A stretch of DNA of 64,000 nt from JALZUE01 sp051251725 (GCA_051251725.1 JBPOFN010000002.1:62001-126000); one strand, 5' to 3'. Shown: positions 36,274 through 46,352, counted from the stretch's first letter. Translations and numbers: made by a program. Notes: generated by a model not told the origin, from the letters alone.

Positions 36274-38040
36274 CTAGTAAGTTCTTGCTTTCGGTGGGAA
36301 AGCTTCACGGTGAACTGGTTTCATATTCACATCACGTTTGGTCATATCTTCAGTATCTGGAGAATAAACAGAGTGACACAACCAGTTTTCATCATCACGT
36401 TCAGTGAAATCTTGACGGGCATGCGCACCACGAGATTCTGTACGGAAGTTGGCCGCTTTAGCTGAACAGAAAGCTGTTTCCATTAAGTTATCTAGCTCTA
36501 AACATTCAATACGTTGAGTGTTAAATTCAGTAGATTTATCGTCAAGACGAGCATGTTGAAGACGTTCACGGATTTCCGTTAACTCTTTCATACCTTCAGC
36601 CATTGCTGCACCTTCACGGAATACCGAGAAGTTAAGCTGCATACACTGTTGTAAGTCTTTACGAATTTGTACTGGATCTTCACCTTTATCCGTTGATTCC
36701 CAACGGTTAAAGCGAGCTAAAGACGCGTCTAAGTCAGACTCTGAAGCATCGGTAGCTGTTTGGGTATCGTTTAGGTAAGTTCCTAAGAAATTACCAGCAG
36801 CACGACCAAACACAACTAAATCAAGTAATGAGTTACCACCTAAGCGGTTAGCACCATGCACGGATACACAAGCAATTTCACCTACTGCGAATAAACCTTC
36901 AACAACTGTTTCGGTTCCGTCAGCTGCAATGTTAAGTGCTTGACCGTTAACATTACAAGGTACACCACCCATTTGATAGTGACACGTTGGAATAACTGGA
37001 ATGGGTTCTTCAGCTGGATCAACGTGAGCAAATGTTTTCGATAAATCACAAACACCTGGTAAACGTTTTTCTAACGTTTCACGGCCTAAGTGATCTAATT
37101 TAAGCTTGATGTGTGGACCCCAAGGACCGTCACAACCACGACCTTCACGGATCTCTGTCATCATTGAACGAGCAACAACATCACGACCCGCTAAATCTTT
37201 AGCATTTGGCGCATAACGTTCCATGAAACGTTCGCCATCTTTATTCAATAAGTAACCACCTTCACCACGACAACCTTCAGTAACAAGTACACCTGCACCT
37301 GCGATACCTGTCGGGTGGAACTGCCACATTTCCATGTCTTGCATTTGAATGCCAGCACGAAGTGACATACCAACACCGTCACCGGTATTGATGTGAGCAT
37401 TAGTAGTTGAGGCGAAAATACGACCCGCACCACCGGTTGCTAACACTGTGGCACGCGCTTTAAAGTAATTAACTTCACCGGTTTCAATACAGATAGCAGT
37501 ACAACCAACAACAGCACCATCACTGTTTTTAACTAAATCTAAAGCATACCATTCTGAGTATACGTTAGTTTTGTTTTTAACATTTTGTTGGTAAAGACAA
37601 TGAAGTAAAGCATGGCCTGTTCGGTCAGCCGCAGCTGCTGTACGAGCCGCTTGCTCACCACCAAAGTTTTTAGATTGGCCGCCAAAAGGACGTTGGTAAA
37701 TTTTACCTTCGTCGGTACGAGAAAAAGGTAAGCCCATTTTCTCTAATTCAATAATAGATTCCGGGCCGGTTTTACACATGTATTCGATAGCGTCTTGGTC
37801 ACCGATATAATCAGAACCTTTAACAGTATCGTACATATGCTGTTCCCAGTGATCTTCATGCGCGTTACCTAACGCTACTGTAATACCACCTTGGGCAGAT
37901 ACAGTATGAGATCGAGTTGGAAAAACTTTAGAAATCAAAGCACATGACTGGCCTGATTCAGAAATTGCTAATGCCGCGCGCATACCCGCGCCGCCTGCGC
38001 CAATAACGATGGCGTCAAATTCACGAACTGGAACGCTCAC
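36274..38040 (-). CDS. sdhA: Succinate dehydrogenase flavoprotein subunit
   Basis: A 588-residue catalytic subunit oxidising succinate to fumarate. The FAD-binding fold is AIVIGAGGAGMRAALAISESG, the covalent FAD histidine is in TRSHTVSAQGG, and HPTGIAGAGVLVTEGCRGEGG plus VARSMMTEIREGRG are active-site regions. The start directly abuts the sdhD stop. Confidence 0.98.
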   Translation of the reverse strand: MSVPVREFDAIVIGAGGAGMRAALAISESGQSCALISKVFPTRSHTVSAQGGITVALGNAHEDHWEQHMYDTVKGSDYIGDQDAIEYMCKTGPESIIELEKMGLPFSRTDEGKIYQRPFGGQSKNFGGEQAARTAAAADRTGHALLHCLYQQNVKNKTNVYSEWYALDLVKNSDGAVVGCTAICIETGEVNYFKARATVLATGGAGRIFASTTNAHINTGDGVGMSLRAGIQMQDMEMWQFHPTGIAGAGVLVTEGCRGEGGYLLNKDGERFMERYAPNAKDLAGRDVVARSMMTEIREGRGCDGPWGPHIKLKLDHLGRETLEKRLPGVCDLSKTFAHVDPAEEPIPVIPTCHYQMGGVPCNVNGQALNIAADGTETVVEGLFAVGEIACVSVHGANRLGGNSLLDLVVFGRAAGNFLGTYLNDTQTATDASESDLDASLARFNRWESTDKGEDPVQIRKDLQQCMQLNFSVFREGAAMAEGMKELTEIRERLQHARLDDKSTEFNTQRIECLELDNLMETAFCSAKAANFRTESRGAHARQDFTERDDENWLCHSVYSPDTEDMTKRDVNMKPVHREAFPPKARTY

Positions 38041-38394
38041 TTATACACCCCACACTGTTAACATACCGCCAACAAAATAAGCAAATAGCGTTATGGTAAA
38101 AATAAATTGTAAACTACCGCGAAGTTTCGCGCATTTTACATAATCAGATAATACTTGCCAGATACCGATCCAAGCATGAATCAAAACAGCAAAAATTGAG
38201 ATAATTGAAAAAACTTTAAAACACAGGCCAGAAAACAAACCTTGCCAGATTTCAAATGTTACTTCAGGAGTAACAATAAAAAAACCAGCTAAAAATAAAG
38301 TATATAAGGCAAGAACAACAGCACTTGCTCTTAGTAGGATAAAATCATGTACCCCACTGCGGCCTATAGATGCAGCATTGTTTACCATAACCAA
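38041..38394 (-). CDS. sdhD: Succinate dehydrogenase membrane anchor subunit
   Basis: A 117-residue protein with three transmembrane helices. GRSGVHDFILLRASAVVLALYTLFL begins the first helix, and HAWIGIWQVLSDYVK holds the conserved heme/quinone region. It overlaps sdhC by 13 bases, which is normal for this operon. Confidence 0.95.
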   Translation of the reverse strand: MVMVNNAASIGRSGVHDFILLRASAVVLALYTLFLAGFFIVTPEVTFEIWQGLFSGLCFKVFSIISIFAVLIHAWIGIWQVLSDYVKCAKLRGSLQFIFTITLFAYFVGGMLTVWGV

Positions 38395-38756
38395 ACTCCT
38401 TCAACGACAGTTAAGATCAACCAAAGCGCGATTACGATTTTTGCTGATACATTACCCGATACTTTTTCTTCGAAATAACCGATATCCATGAACAAGTGGC
38501 GAATACCACCTAACAAGTGATAAGTCATTGCAGAGCAAATACCCAAAATAATGATTTTAAAAAAGACGCCATCGAGCATAGCTTTTACTTGCGCAAAGCC
38601 TTCAGCTGATGAAAGAGATAGAGAAAGTGTCCACAATAAAATACCAATGGCAAATACCATAATTACACCCGAAACACGGTGTAGAATTGATGCATTTGCT
38701 GCTGGATGCATTTTAATTGTAGTTAGATCAAGATTTACAGGACGTTGTTTTTTCAC
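38382..38756 (-). CDS. sdhC: Succinate dehydrogenase cytochrome b556 subunit
   Basis: A 124-residue membrane subunit with three helices and the signature RPVNLDLTTIKMHPAANASILHRVSGVIMV; His in TYHLLGGIRHLFMD is the likely heme ligand. First gene of the sdhCDAB-sucAB cluster. Confidence 0.96.
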   Translation of the reverse strand: MKKQRPVNLDLTTIKMHPAANASILHRVSGVIMVFAIGILLWTLSLSLSSAEGFAQVKAMLDGVFFKIIILGICSAMTYHLLGGIRHLFMDIGYFEEKVSGNVSAKIVIALWLILTVVEGVWLW

Positions 38757-39152
38757 AATAGTGCCTAAGAGCTCATAGAGCCTTCTACATTTTTCTTGTT
38801 ACTCCCGAATCACTCAATTTTTAACTTGAGTAATCCCCCAAGCGAATCTGAAACCCTTTAGATGTTATTAATAATAAATAGCAAAGTTTCAGAACGAATT
38901 GATTATATAGTCGATATTCAATAAATACAATTCACTAACCAGCATAATAACTTATGATACCTAACGTAGATACACCAAAGCGCGCTTACACTTACAACCA
39001 TAAAAATGCAACAACAAATCAATAAAGAAATTTTAAATTGACTTACCGGTGTAATTTTAGGGTAGAATGTTGGCCTGTTTTTATATTCAGACATTTCGGC
39101 TAACTATTTTTTAGGGTACTTAGTCAAAAACATTAAATAGGGGAACATTAGT
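38757..39152. promoter_or_regulatory. Divergent promoter region of sdhC and gltA
   Basis: A 396-base AT-rich spacer with no gene. For gltA, TTGACT at 39038-39043 and TAGAAT at 39063-39068 form a plausible promoter with a long 19-base spacing. The Shine-Dalgarno sequence AGGGGAAC lies 8 bases before the gltA start. The sdh promoter should lie in 38760-38950, but no clear site was identified. Confidence 0.5.
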
Positions 39153-40439
39153 ATGGCTGATTCAAAAGCCTCTCTGAGCATTGACGGTAAAGTAGTCGCT
39201 GACTTACCAATTCTTTCAGGTAGCGCCGGTAATGACGTAATCGATATTCGTACATTAGGTAGTGCAGGTTATTTCACATACGACCCAGGCTTTTTAGCCA
39301 CTTCATCATGTGAATCTGCAATTACATTTATTGATGGCGGTAAGGGTGTATTACAACACCGTGGTTATCCGATTGATAGCTTGGCCAAACAAGCTGATTT
39401 CCTTGAAGTTTGTTATATTTTATTGAACGGCGAAGCGCCAAGTAAAAAAGAATATGCCGAATTTACTGACATCATTACCAACCACACGTTAGTACATGAA
39501 AAGTTAGTACAATTTTTCCAAGGTTTCTTGCCTGATGCTCATCCAATGGCAATGCTTTGTGGTGTTGTAGGTGCGCTTTCGTCTTTTTATCATGATGATT
39601 TAGACATTTCAAAACCTGATCAACGTATGCGTTGTGCCCATCGTTTAATCGCTAAAATGCCAACAATTGCGGCAATGGCGTATAAATATAACGTCGGTCA
39701 ACCATTTGTTTACCCACGTAATGATTTATCATACGCAGAAAACTTCTTACACATGATGTTCTCTGTGCCAGCTGAAGAATATGAAGTAAACCCTGTTGCT
39801 GCTCGTGCAATGGACCGAATCTTCACATTACACGCTGATCATGAGCAAAACGCTTCTACATCAACAGTACGTTTAGCCGGCTCTTCTGGTGCTAACCCAT
39901 ATGCATGTATTGCGGCGGGTGTGGCTTCTTTATGGGGTCCTGCTCACGGTGGCGCTAACGAAGCATGTCTAACAATGTTGGAAGAAATTGGTGACCTTTC
40001 TCGTGTAGATGAATTCGTTGCTAAAGCTAAAGATAAAGCGGACCCGTTCCGTTTAATGGGCTTTGGTCATCGTGTTTATAAAAACTTCGACCCTCGCGCA
40101 ACAGTAATGCGTGAAACTTGTCATGAAGTTTTAAAAGAGCTTGGTATTCAAGATCCGTTATTAGATGTCGCGATGGCGTTAGAAAAAGTAGCGTTAGAAG
40201 ACCCTTACTTCATTGAGAAGAAACTTTACCCGAACGTTGATTTTTACTCAGGTATTATCTTAAAAGCGCTTGGTATCCCTACTAGCATGTTTACAGTTAT
40301 CTTCGCGATGTCTCGTACTGTTGGTTGGATTTCTCACTGGGATGAGATGTTATCTCAACCAGGTCAGAAGATTGGTCGTCCTCGTCAGTTATATACTGGT
40401 GAAATAAACCGTGAATTTGTTCCGTTAAAAGATAGATAA
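39153..40439 (+). CDS. gltA: Citrate synthase (type II)
   Basis: A 428-residue hexameric-type citrate synthase that joins oxaloacetate and acetyl-CoA. Active-site regions are FTLHADHEQNASTSTVRL, GAAHGGANEACL-like WGPAHGGANEACL, GFGHRVYKNFDPRA and the catalytic Asp in LYPNVDFYSGI. Divergent from sdhC, the usual gammaproteobacterial arrangement. Confidence 0.98.
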   Translation: MADSKASLSIDGKVVADLPILSGSAGNDVIDIRTLGSAGYFTYDPGFLATSSCESAITFIDGGKGVLQHRGYPIDSLAKQADFLEVCYILLNGEAPSKKEYAEFTDIITNHTLVHEKLVQFFQGFLPDAHPMAMLCGVVGALSSFYHDDLDISKPDQRMRCAHRLIAKMPTIAAMAYKYNVGQPFVYPRNDLSYAENFLHMMFSVPAEEYEVNPVAARAMDRIFTLHADHEQNASTSTVRLAGSSGANPYACIAAGVASLWGPAHGGANEACLTMLEEIGDLSRVDEFVAKAKDKADPFRLMGFGHRVYKNFDPRATVMRETCHEVLKELGIQDPLLDVAMALEKVALEDPYFIEKKLYPNVDFYSGIILKALGIPTSMFTVIFAMSRTVGWISHWDEMLSQPGQKIGRPRQLYTGEINREFVPLKDR

Positions 40440-40807
40440 TTATTCTGTTTAACAAATTTAAAGGCAGCTAAGGCTGCCTTTTTTATTAACTAAATTATTA
40501 TAAAACTGCAATTTTTCCCCACGTATTTAAGTATTTCACCCTAAGAATCTCTGATAGATTAAAAAAATTCACTTATAATTCATCATATTAATAATATCCA
40601 TCTTTAACATTCACAATATATATATAGGTGTTTTTAGCTTGTCTGTGTCAAAACTGCGCTGTTCGATTTGATAAATTAGCTAATTATTGATTGTCGTGAT
40701 GCTCAACATAATATCGGGTGATAATTAATAATTGAATTTAAAAGACAAAATCTATGGCTTTAATTAATTTACAGGTATAATTCCGAGCGACTTTAAAGGG
40801 GGGCGAC
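40440..40807. other. Intergenic region between gltA and tcdA
   Basis: A 368-base AT-rich spacer without a gene. It holds the gltA terminator on the left. TATAAT at 40776-40781, about 27 bases before the tcdA start, is a possible -10 box. Confidence 0.5.
40461..40484 (+). terminator. Intrinsic terminator of gltA
   Basis: AAGGCAGC-TAAG-GCTGCCTT followed by TTTT, 22 bases after the gltA stop. Confidence 0.9.
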
Positions 40808-41623
40808 ATGTCTGATTATCAATTAAGGTTTGGCGGAATATCTCGCTTATACGGCCAATCTGGCGCAAACATTATCCAACACTCACATTTTTGTATTATT
40901 GGCATTGGCGGTGTCGGCTCTTGGGTTGCTGAAGCATTGGCACGAACTGGCGTGGGTGCCATTACCCTGATTGATTTAGATGATATCTGTATCACCAATA
41001 CCAATCGACAAATACATGCAGTAGCTGACACTATTGGCGATAGCAAAGTCGATGTGATGGCGGCGCGTATTACCACCATCAATCCTGAGTGTCATATTAC
41101 TGCAATTGAAGATTTTGTTACTGACGAAAACTTAACCAGCTTATTAACAGCGCAATTTGATTATGTTATTGATGCGATTGATTCGGTGAAAATAAAAACC
41201 GCGATTATCGCTCACTGTAAACGCAACAAACTGCCGTTAATCACTATTGGCGGTGCTGGTGGCCAAATTGATCCAAGTAAAATAACAATCGATGATTTAA
41301 GTCGCACCTTTCAAGACCCGCTACTGGCGAAAGTAAGAAACCAATTAAGACGGGAATATAACTTCCCAAGAAACACTAAACGTAAGTTTGCTATTGATGC
41401 TGTCTACTCGACAGAGCAATTAGTTTACCCTGATCAATCAGGCGAAGTGTGCCACGCCAAGCAAGGCCAAGAAGGTAGTGTTCGACTTGATTGTAATAGC
41501 GGTTTTGGCGCAGCAACTCATGTTACAGCTTCATTTGCTTTTTTTGCCGTTGGCAAAGCGATTTCTAAACTGATCAAGCGAAAATTGGTTAACCAACAGA
41601 AAACACAAGTAATTGAAAATTAA
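40808..41623 (+). CDS. tcdA: tRNA threonylcarbamoyladenosine dehydratase
   Basis: A 271-residue E1/ThiF-like enzyme that cyclises t6A37 of tRNA to ct6A using ATP. The nucleotide-binding IGIGGVGSWVAEALARTGVG, DLDDICITNTNRQIHA and the C-terminal GFGAATHVTASFAFFAVG are family hallmarks. It was also known as csdL. In E. coli it lies beside csdA and csdE; here it converges with a fused csdA-csdE gene. A GGGGGGCGAC site precedes the start. Confidence 0.95.
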   Translation: MSDYQLRFGGISRLYGQSGANIIQHSHFCIIGIGGVGSWVAEALARTGVGAITLIDLDDICITNTNRQIHAVADTIGDSKVDVMAARITTINPECHITAIEDFVTDENLTSLLTAQFDYVIDAIDSVKIKTAIIAHCKRNKLPLITIGGAGGQIDPSKITIDDLSRTFQDPLLAKVRNQLRREYNFPRNTKRKFAIDAVYSTEQLVYPDQSGEVCHAKQGQEGSVRLDCNSGFGAATHVTASFAFFAVGKAISKLIKRKLVNQQKTQVIEN

Positions 41624-41928
41624 AAAACATTACGTTAATTAATAGGAAAAGCCAAAAATAAAATATTGGTTAACCAAAATAACCAACCATTCACTAAATA
41701 GATATTTAATATCACCAATATTTATATAGGTATTTTAAGCTTTAATTAAGCTACAGTGAATGTTTTTAATTACTAAAAGTTATATTTAAGCGTAATAACA
41801 ATTAGCATAAAAATATAAGATAAAAATAAAAGCTATAACAAAAATGATAATAAAAGCGGACAAAACAAGCTAAACGTCAATGAATTTGTGATTAAAGTAG
41901 CGATTAAAGTGAAATAACCACTAAAAAC
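41624..41928. other. AT-rich spacer between convergent tcdA and csdA-csdE
   Basis: A 305-base very AT-rich stretch, no gene and no strong GC-rich terminator seen. Confidence 0.45.
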
Positions 41929-43626
41929 TTAGTCAGTATAGCTTTGCGCTATCGCTTTTATTTTATCAACTATCGCTAATAAACCATTGCCACGAGATGG
42001 GCTTAAATGTTGCAGTAAACCTAGTTTTTTAAAATAGCCATGAATATCAAAAGTTAACACTTGCTTAGCAGTCAAGCTTTGGTAAGGTGAAATGGTAATA
42101 ACCAGTAACCCCCTGATCACTTTAGCATCGCTGTCAGCGCTAAACGATAACAAGCCCTGTTCGCTAATCGTATGAATAAGCCAAGCTTTGCTTTCACAGC
42201 CATTTATTAATGAGGCGATATTCTTTTGCTCTGCCGCCAAACGCGTTAGATCTTTACCGTACAACATGATTTGACGATGTTTAGCATCCCAACTTTTTGC
42301 TTGTGCAAAACTCGCAATGATCTGCTCAGCACTTTGCTGCTCGTCAATCGTGTCAGTTGATGCGACATCTGCTGGCAATACTTGATTTGGTAGACCTTTA
42401 ATCAAACAAGTTAACGCTGTCACCAATAAATCAATTTCTTCAACACTGTTGTATGCGGTTAATGAAACCCTGACACAACCAGCCAACGCTAGGTGTTCAA
42501 ATAATGGCATAGCACAATGACTACCACTTCTGACCGCAATACCAAAAGCATCAAGATAAGCAGCAATGTCTTGGTGATGATGTCCTTTAATGGTGAAAGA
42601 AAAAATACCAACATCAGGTGCCTCAGCAACAATAAACTGCAACGGTTCAATTAACGACAACTGCTTAAAGGCATAGTCAATTAAGCTCTGTTCATAAGCT
42701 CGTAATTGAGCAAGATCAAAAGCAAGGTAATCCGTTAAGGCACGGTGAAAGCCGATAACACCCGCAATATTAGGCGTACCCGCTTCAAACTTGTATGGTA
42801 ATTGATTAAAGCTGGTACCTGAAAAACTCACTTTATCAACCATTTCACCACCACCTTGGTAAGGTGGTAACTGAGTTAATAGCGCAGCTTTGCCGTATAA
42901 CACTCCAAGCCCTGTTGGCCCATAAAACTTATGCGCTGAAAAAACATAAAAGTCACAATCGAGTGCTTTAACATCGACATCCACATGGGCGATGGCTTGT
43001 GCGCCATCGACCAAAGTATAAGCTTGCACTGATTTTGCTTTGTTGATGATGGCTTTCAGATCATTAATTTTACCAATAACATTAGAAACATGAGTAACAC
43101 TGACGATCTTAGTTTTTTCAGTGATCAGCTGATCAAGCTGCGCGGTGTCGATTCGGCCGCTATGATCAAGTGCTAAGACCTTAATGGTCGCGCCCACTTG
43201 CTCAGCAATTAATTGCCAAGGAACGATATTGGAGTGATGTTCACTCTGGGATAAGACGATTTCATCTCCAGCGACAAGTACCTGCCGACCTAAGCAACTA
43301 GCCACTAAATTAATCGCTTCCGTTGCCCCTTTGGTCCAAATAATTTCTTTATCACTGTCAGCATTAATTAATGTCGCCACGGTCGTTCTTGCCGTTTCAA
43401 ACTTTGTTGTCGCATAAGCGCTTAAACTGTAAGATCCGCGATGAACGTTGGCATTATGTTGCTGATAATATTTTGCTGACGATTCAATCATAGAATGCAT
43501 TTTTTGCGTGGTCGCAGCATTGTCGAAATAGACCAGATCTTTACCGTTAATTTGCTGCTTAAGTAAAGGAAATAACTCACGAAATTCAGAAAATTTAAAA
43601 GCTAACATAATTAATAAAACTGACAT
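41929..43626 (-). CDS. csdA-csdE: CsdA cysteine desulfurase fused to CsdE sulfur acceptor
   Basis: A 565-residue fusion. Residues 1-413 are a class V aminotransferase-fold cysteine desulfurase: NAATTQK, SEHHSNIVPW, PLP-binding Lys233 in SAHKFYGPTG, and catalytic Cys371 in RSGSHCAMP. Residues about 430-565 are a SufE/CsdE domain: acceptor Cys477 in INGCESKAWL, then LSPSRGNGLLAI near the end. The desulfurase takes sulfur from cysteine and passes it to the CsdE cysteine; here transfer would be within one chain. CsdA-CsdE-TcdA interaction is known in E. coli, and tcdA is the neighbour. Start could also be Met7. Confidence 0.95.
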   Translation of the reverse strand: MSVLLIMLAFKFSEFRELFPLLKQQINGKDLVYFDNAATTQKMHSMIESSAKYYQQHNANVHRGSYSLSAYATTKFETARTTVATLINADSDKEIIWTKGATEAINLVASCLGRQVLVAGDEIVLSQSEHHSNIVPWQLIAEQVGATIKVLALDHSGRIDTAQLDQLITEKTKIVSVTHVSNVIGKINDLKAIINKAKSVQAYTLVDGAQAIAHVDVDVKALDCDFYVFSAHKFYGPTGLGVLYGKAALLTQLPPYQGGGEMVDKVSFSGTSFNQLPYKFEAGTPNIAGVIGFHRALTDYLAFDLAQLRAYEQSLIDYAFKQLSLIEPLQFIVAEAPDVGIFSFTIKGHHHQDIAAYLDAFGIAVRSGSHCAMPLFEHLALAGCVRVSLTAYNSVEEIDLLVTALTCLIKGLPNQVLPADVASTDTIDEQQSAEQIIASFAQAKSWDAKHRQIMLYGKDLTRLAAEQKNIASLINGCESKAWLIHTISEQGLLSFSADSDAKVIRGLLVITISPYQSLTAKQVLTFDIHGYFKKLGLLQHLSPSRGNGLLAIVDKIKAIAQSYTD

Positions 43627-43769
43627 TGAAATAAGGTAATAATGTCACAATTATACCGCATAATAGCTTAAAACATTCATAATAAAGCTATTATTAGTAC
43701 GTAAAGTTCTTAGTGTTTTTAAGCAATTTGAACTATACATAATAGATAATAATATTTAAGGGAAGCGGT

Positions 43770-43964
43770 ATGTCCTTATACTCATGGTTCTCAAAAACAA
43801 ACAAAAACAGCCCTAACAATGTTGATCCACTAAGTGCTCAACATGACCAAGCAATGTGGCCAATTGCGCAAGTAAAAAAAACAAAAAAAAATAAGGTTAT
43901 AACAATACAAAAATCGAAGCCGTTGCTGTTACCCCTTAAAAAAACCGTTAAAATAGGTCAATAA
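43770..43964 (+). CDS. Small basic protein of unknown function
   Basis: A 64-residue lysine-rich frame with a good ribosome site (AAGGGAAG, 5 bases before ATG). MSLYSWFSKTNKN at the start and a basic C-terminal half (KKTKKNKVITIQKSK) are the only features. Tail to tail with the next gene. It may be real because of the ribosome site, but no family is recognised. Confidence 0.45.
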   Translation: MSLYSWFSKTNKNSPNNVDPLSAQHDQAMWPIAQVKKTKKNKVITIQKSKPLLLPLKKTVKIGQ

Positions 43965-43972
43965 TTAGCGAT

Positions 43973-45418
43973 TCATTTAGCGGTAAATAATACTTTAAAT
44001 GGCGGCATTTGATAGATTTTTCTCAAACCTTGATAAAGCTGGTAATAAAAAGCGGGGAATGGTGTTTCAAAGTACTCTAGCTGCGTTCTTTGTAGTAACG
44101 GTTTAAAAGCCGAAACATCATTATTATTACAAGTATTGGCGGAAAATAAGCCAATCGGCATGGCTTGCCCTTGCTGCCCAGATAAAGATAAGTCAGTGCC
44201 AAGCAACCACCCTTTGGCATGAGTGGATAAAATTGGCGTGGTTTCGAGAATGTATTCCCCCCAAGGCAATTTTTTTAGGATCTGTGCTCTTATTTTCTCT
44301 CGCTCCCCCACCATTATTTGAGGTAAGACAATCACATTATTAGCAAAAACACCGGTTGTTGACTGACAAATAACGTGTCCTTTCCGTACCGGATATTCAT
44401 CGGCAAAACCTATTAGGTGCGCTAATTCATGCGCTAAAACATGCGATGAGTCTTGGTTATCAATATAAACAATACCTTGATAAACATTTGCACCTCCAGC
44501 AGGTAACATTAAGCCTAAATAATCACTAGCCGCTGTTTTCATTACTTGGGGAAATTTATGCTCTTGGCATTGAATGGGTGTATCAAGTTCACTGCGACAA
44601 GCCAATTCTTGCGGATTTATATACCTTGGTTTCGCCAAACAAAAAGCTGCTGACAAAGCATGCTGTTTAAATTCATCAATCAAATAATCAAGGCGGCGCA
44701 AGTTAGCTAATGAGGTGGCAAAGAATTGCACGCTGTTGCCGCAAGCACTTAACTGCGGTGATAATTCCCCTGATAATTGCCTTGATAGTTGAATGGCTAG
44801 TTGTGCTGATAATTGCTCGGTTAACTGAGCTGACTTTTCCAAATGCTGCTCTGATGATAGTTCAAAAACCCGATAAGCTAAAAGCTCTTGATAAAATTCG
44901 CTATGCTCAGCGCTGGCTTTTAAAGGTAAATTAAGCTCTGTTATTACCTCATCTTGCCCTTGCGCCATTGCCACTTCCATTTGAAGTGGCAATAAAGCTT
45001 GCTGATGCTTAAATACGGTGAATACTTGCTCAAGTTTTTGCCATTTTTGCTGCTGAAAATATAACCTAGCCAGCGCGACAATACTAGCAACATGCTGAGT
45101 TTGACTCGCAGTTTGATACCAAATTTCAGCTTGTTCAATTTGGTTTTTATGCTGATAAAAAGTTGCTAATTCAAAGGCGATATCAGCATCATATTTTCCG
45201 AGTTTTAACGCTAAATTAAACCACTGAATTGAATGTTGCTGATATTGCTTAAGTTGGGTATTAAATGATGGCTGATAGTTTTGTTTTAAGGCAAACGACA
45301 GTTGCGCTGGTGTGATGTTCTGAGCTGCCAATTTATCATCAATATAAGCTGGCCAAAAAAAAGAGCTTGATGGTAGTAAAACCAACAAGCTCATCACATA
45401 GTGTCTAATCGTCACCAT
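43973..45418 (-). CDS. Secreted TPR protein with M64-like zinc metallopeptidase motif
   Basis: A 481-residue exported protein (N-terminal hydrophobic stretch VMSLLVLLPSSSFFW). Residues about 40-180 are TPR/Sel1-like helices. Residues about 196-225 are a short QLS-rich repeat (SAQL/IQL/RQL/GEL/PQL). The C-terminal domain has HELAHLIGFADEY: His330, Glu331 and His334 form HExxH, and the following GFADEY resembles the M64 IgA-peptidase signature HExGHxxxxLADEY. Four cysteines lie around the domain. It follows nlpI by 5 bases, so it is in one operon with this peptidoglycan-hydrolase adaptor. The substrate is unknown. Confidence 0.65.
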   Translation of the reverse strand: MVTIRHYVMSLLVLLPSSSFFWPAYIDDKLAAQNITPAQLSFALKQNYQPSFNTQLKQYQQHSIQWFNLALKLGKYDADIAFELATFYQHKNQIEQAEIWYQTASQTQHVASIVALARLYFQQQKWQKLEQVFTVFKHQQALLPLQMEVAMAQGQDEVITELNLPLKASAEHSEFYQELLAYRVFELSSEQHLEKSAQLTEQLSAQLAIQLSRQLSGELSPQLSACGNSVQFFATSLANLRRLDYLIDEFKQHALSAAFCLAKPRYINPQELACRSELDTPIQCQEHKFPQVMKTAASDYLGLMLPAGGANVYQGIVYIDNQDSSHVLAHELAHLIGFADEYPVRKGHVICQSTTGVFANNVIVLPQIMVGEREKIRAQILKKLPWGEYILETTPILSTHAKGWLLGTDLSLSGQQGQAMPIGLFSANTCNNNDVSAFKPLLQRTQLEYFETPFPAFYYQLYQGLRKIYQMPPFKVLFTAK

Positions 45419-45423
45419 AGTGG

Positions 45424-46311
45424 TTATTTTTCTTTCGTTTCAACTTCAGCAACATGCATCAAATCTAACTCAAGTTTGGCATAACGATGCTCAACAAACT
45501 CAAAAACATTCGTTGATAAGGCTAAATTGAAATAATGTTCAGCGTCAGATTTTCGGCCGCTAATTTCACTGAATTTACCAAGATAAAAATAAGCTTCACA
45601 GAGTTTTTCAATTAACTCTTTTTTATTTTCAGTATTACGTGAAATTAACTGTAATAAATAATCTTCAGGAATATTTCCTAAAAACAAATCAATAATATGC
45701 ATGCCCCAAATGTTACTTGGCACTTCAACCTTTCGTTTTGCCAGGTTAGTTAACGCCTGCGGATCTTGCATCGCTATTTCGGCAAAATATAACCAAATAA
45801 CGCGATAAGGATCTTTCGGCTGTTTTGCTAAAAAGGTTAATAAGTCATCTCTGGCTAGCTCAGGTCTGCCAGCAAAATACAGCGCAATGCCGCGATTCAA
45901 ATAAGCGTATTCGTGCTCAGGTTGTAACTCAAGAGCCGAATCAAAAGCGTCAAAGGCTTGTGTAAACTGCTGCAACTGAGTGAAATGAATACCGATAAAG
46001 TTATAGGCTTCAACCAAGTCGGGTTTTAATTTTAACGCATGCTTAAAATCAAAAAACGCTAAGGTTCTTAAACCTACTTTGTCGTAATAAGTGCCGCGTT
46101 GATAATAAAATTCAGAGCGCTGAGCGTTACTAACATCCGCTCGTTGAATCGCTTGCGATAAACTGGCAATAGCAACTTCATGTTTATAATTAATTGGCAA
46201 AGGTTCTGATACCACAATTTGTGTCATTGCCTTACTGTTATTAACAGTAGCAAGTTGTGTACAGGCCTGCAGGGTGCAGAAAAAGAAGAAAAAAGTAAAA
46301 CGAAAAATCAC
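45424..46311 (-). CDS. nlpI: Lipoprotein NlpI
   Basis: A 295-residue TPR lipoprotein, close to the E. coli length of 294. The signal ends at LQAC (Cys17 region). TPR units are seen in YYQRGTYYDKVGLRTLAFFDF, YNFIGIHFTQLQQFTQAFDAF and YLNRGIALYFAGRPELARDD. NlpI binds and regulates peptidoglycan endopeptidases and the protease Prc at the outer membrane. It follows pnp, as in E. coli. Confidence 0.93.
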   Translation of the reverse strand: MIFRFTFFFFFCTLQACTQLATVNNSKAMTQIVVSEPLPINYKHEVAIASLSQAIQRADVSNAQRSEFYYQRGTYYDKVGLRTLAFFDFKHALKLKPDLVEAYNFIGIHFTQLQQFTQAFDAFDSALELQPEHEYAYLNRGIALYFAGRPELARDDLLTFLAKQPKDPYRVIWLYFAEIAMQDPQALTNLAKRKVEVPSNIWGMHIIDLFLGNIPEDYLLQLISRNTENKKELIEKLCEAYFYLGKFSEISGRKSDAEHYFNLALSTNVFEFVEHRYAKLELDLMHVAEVETKEK

Positions 46312-46352
46312 GAGGAAAAGACAACCAATTATTTGAATTTATAAGAGTATAT

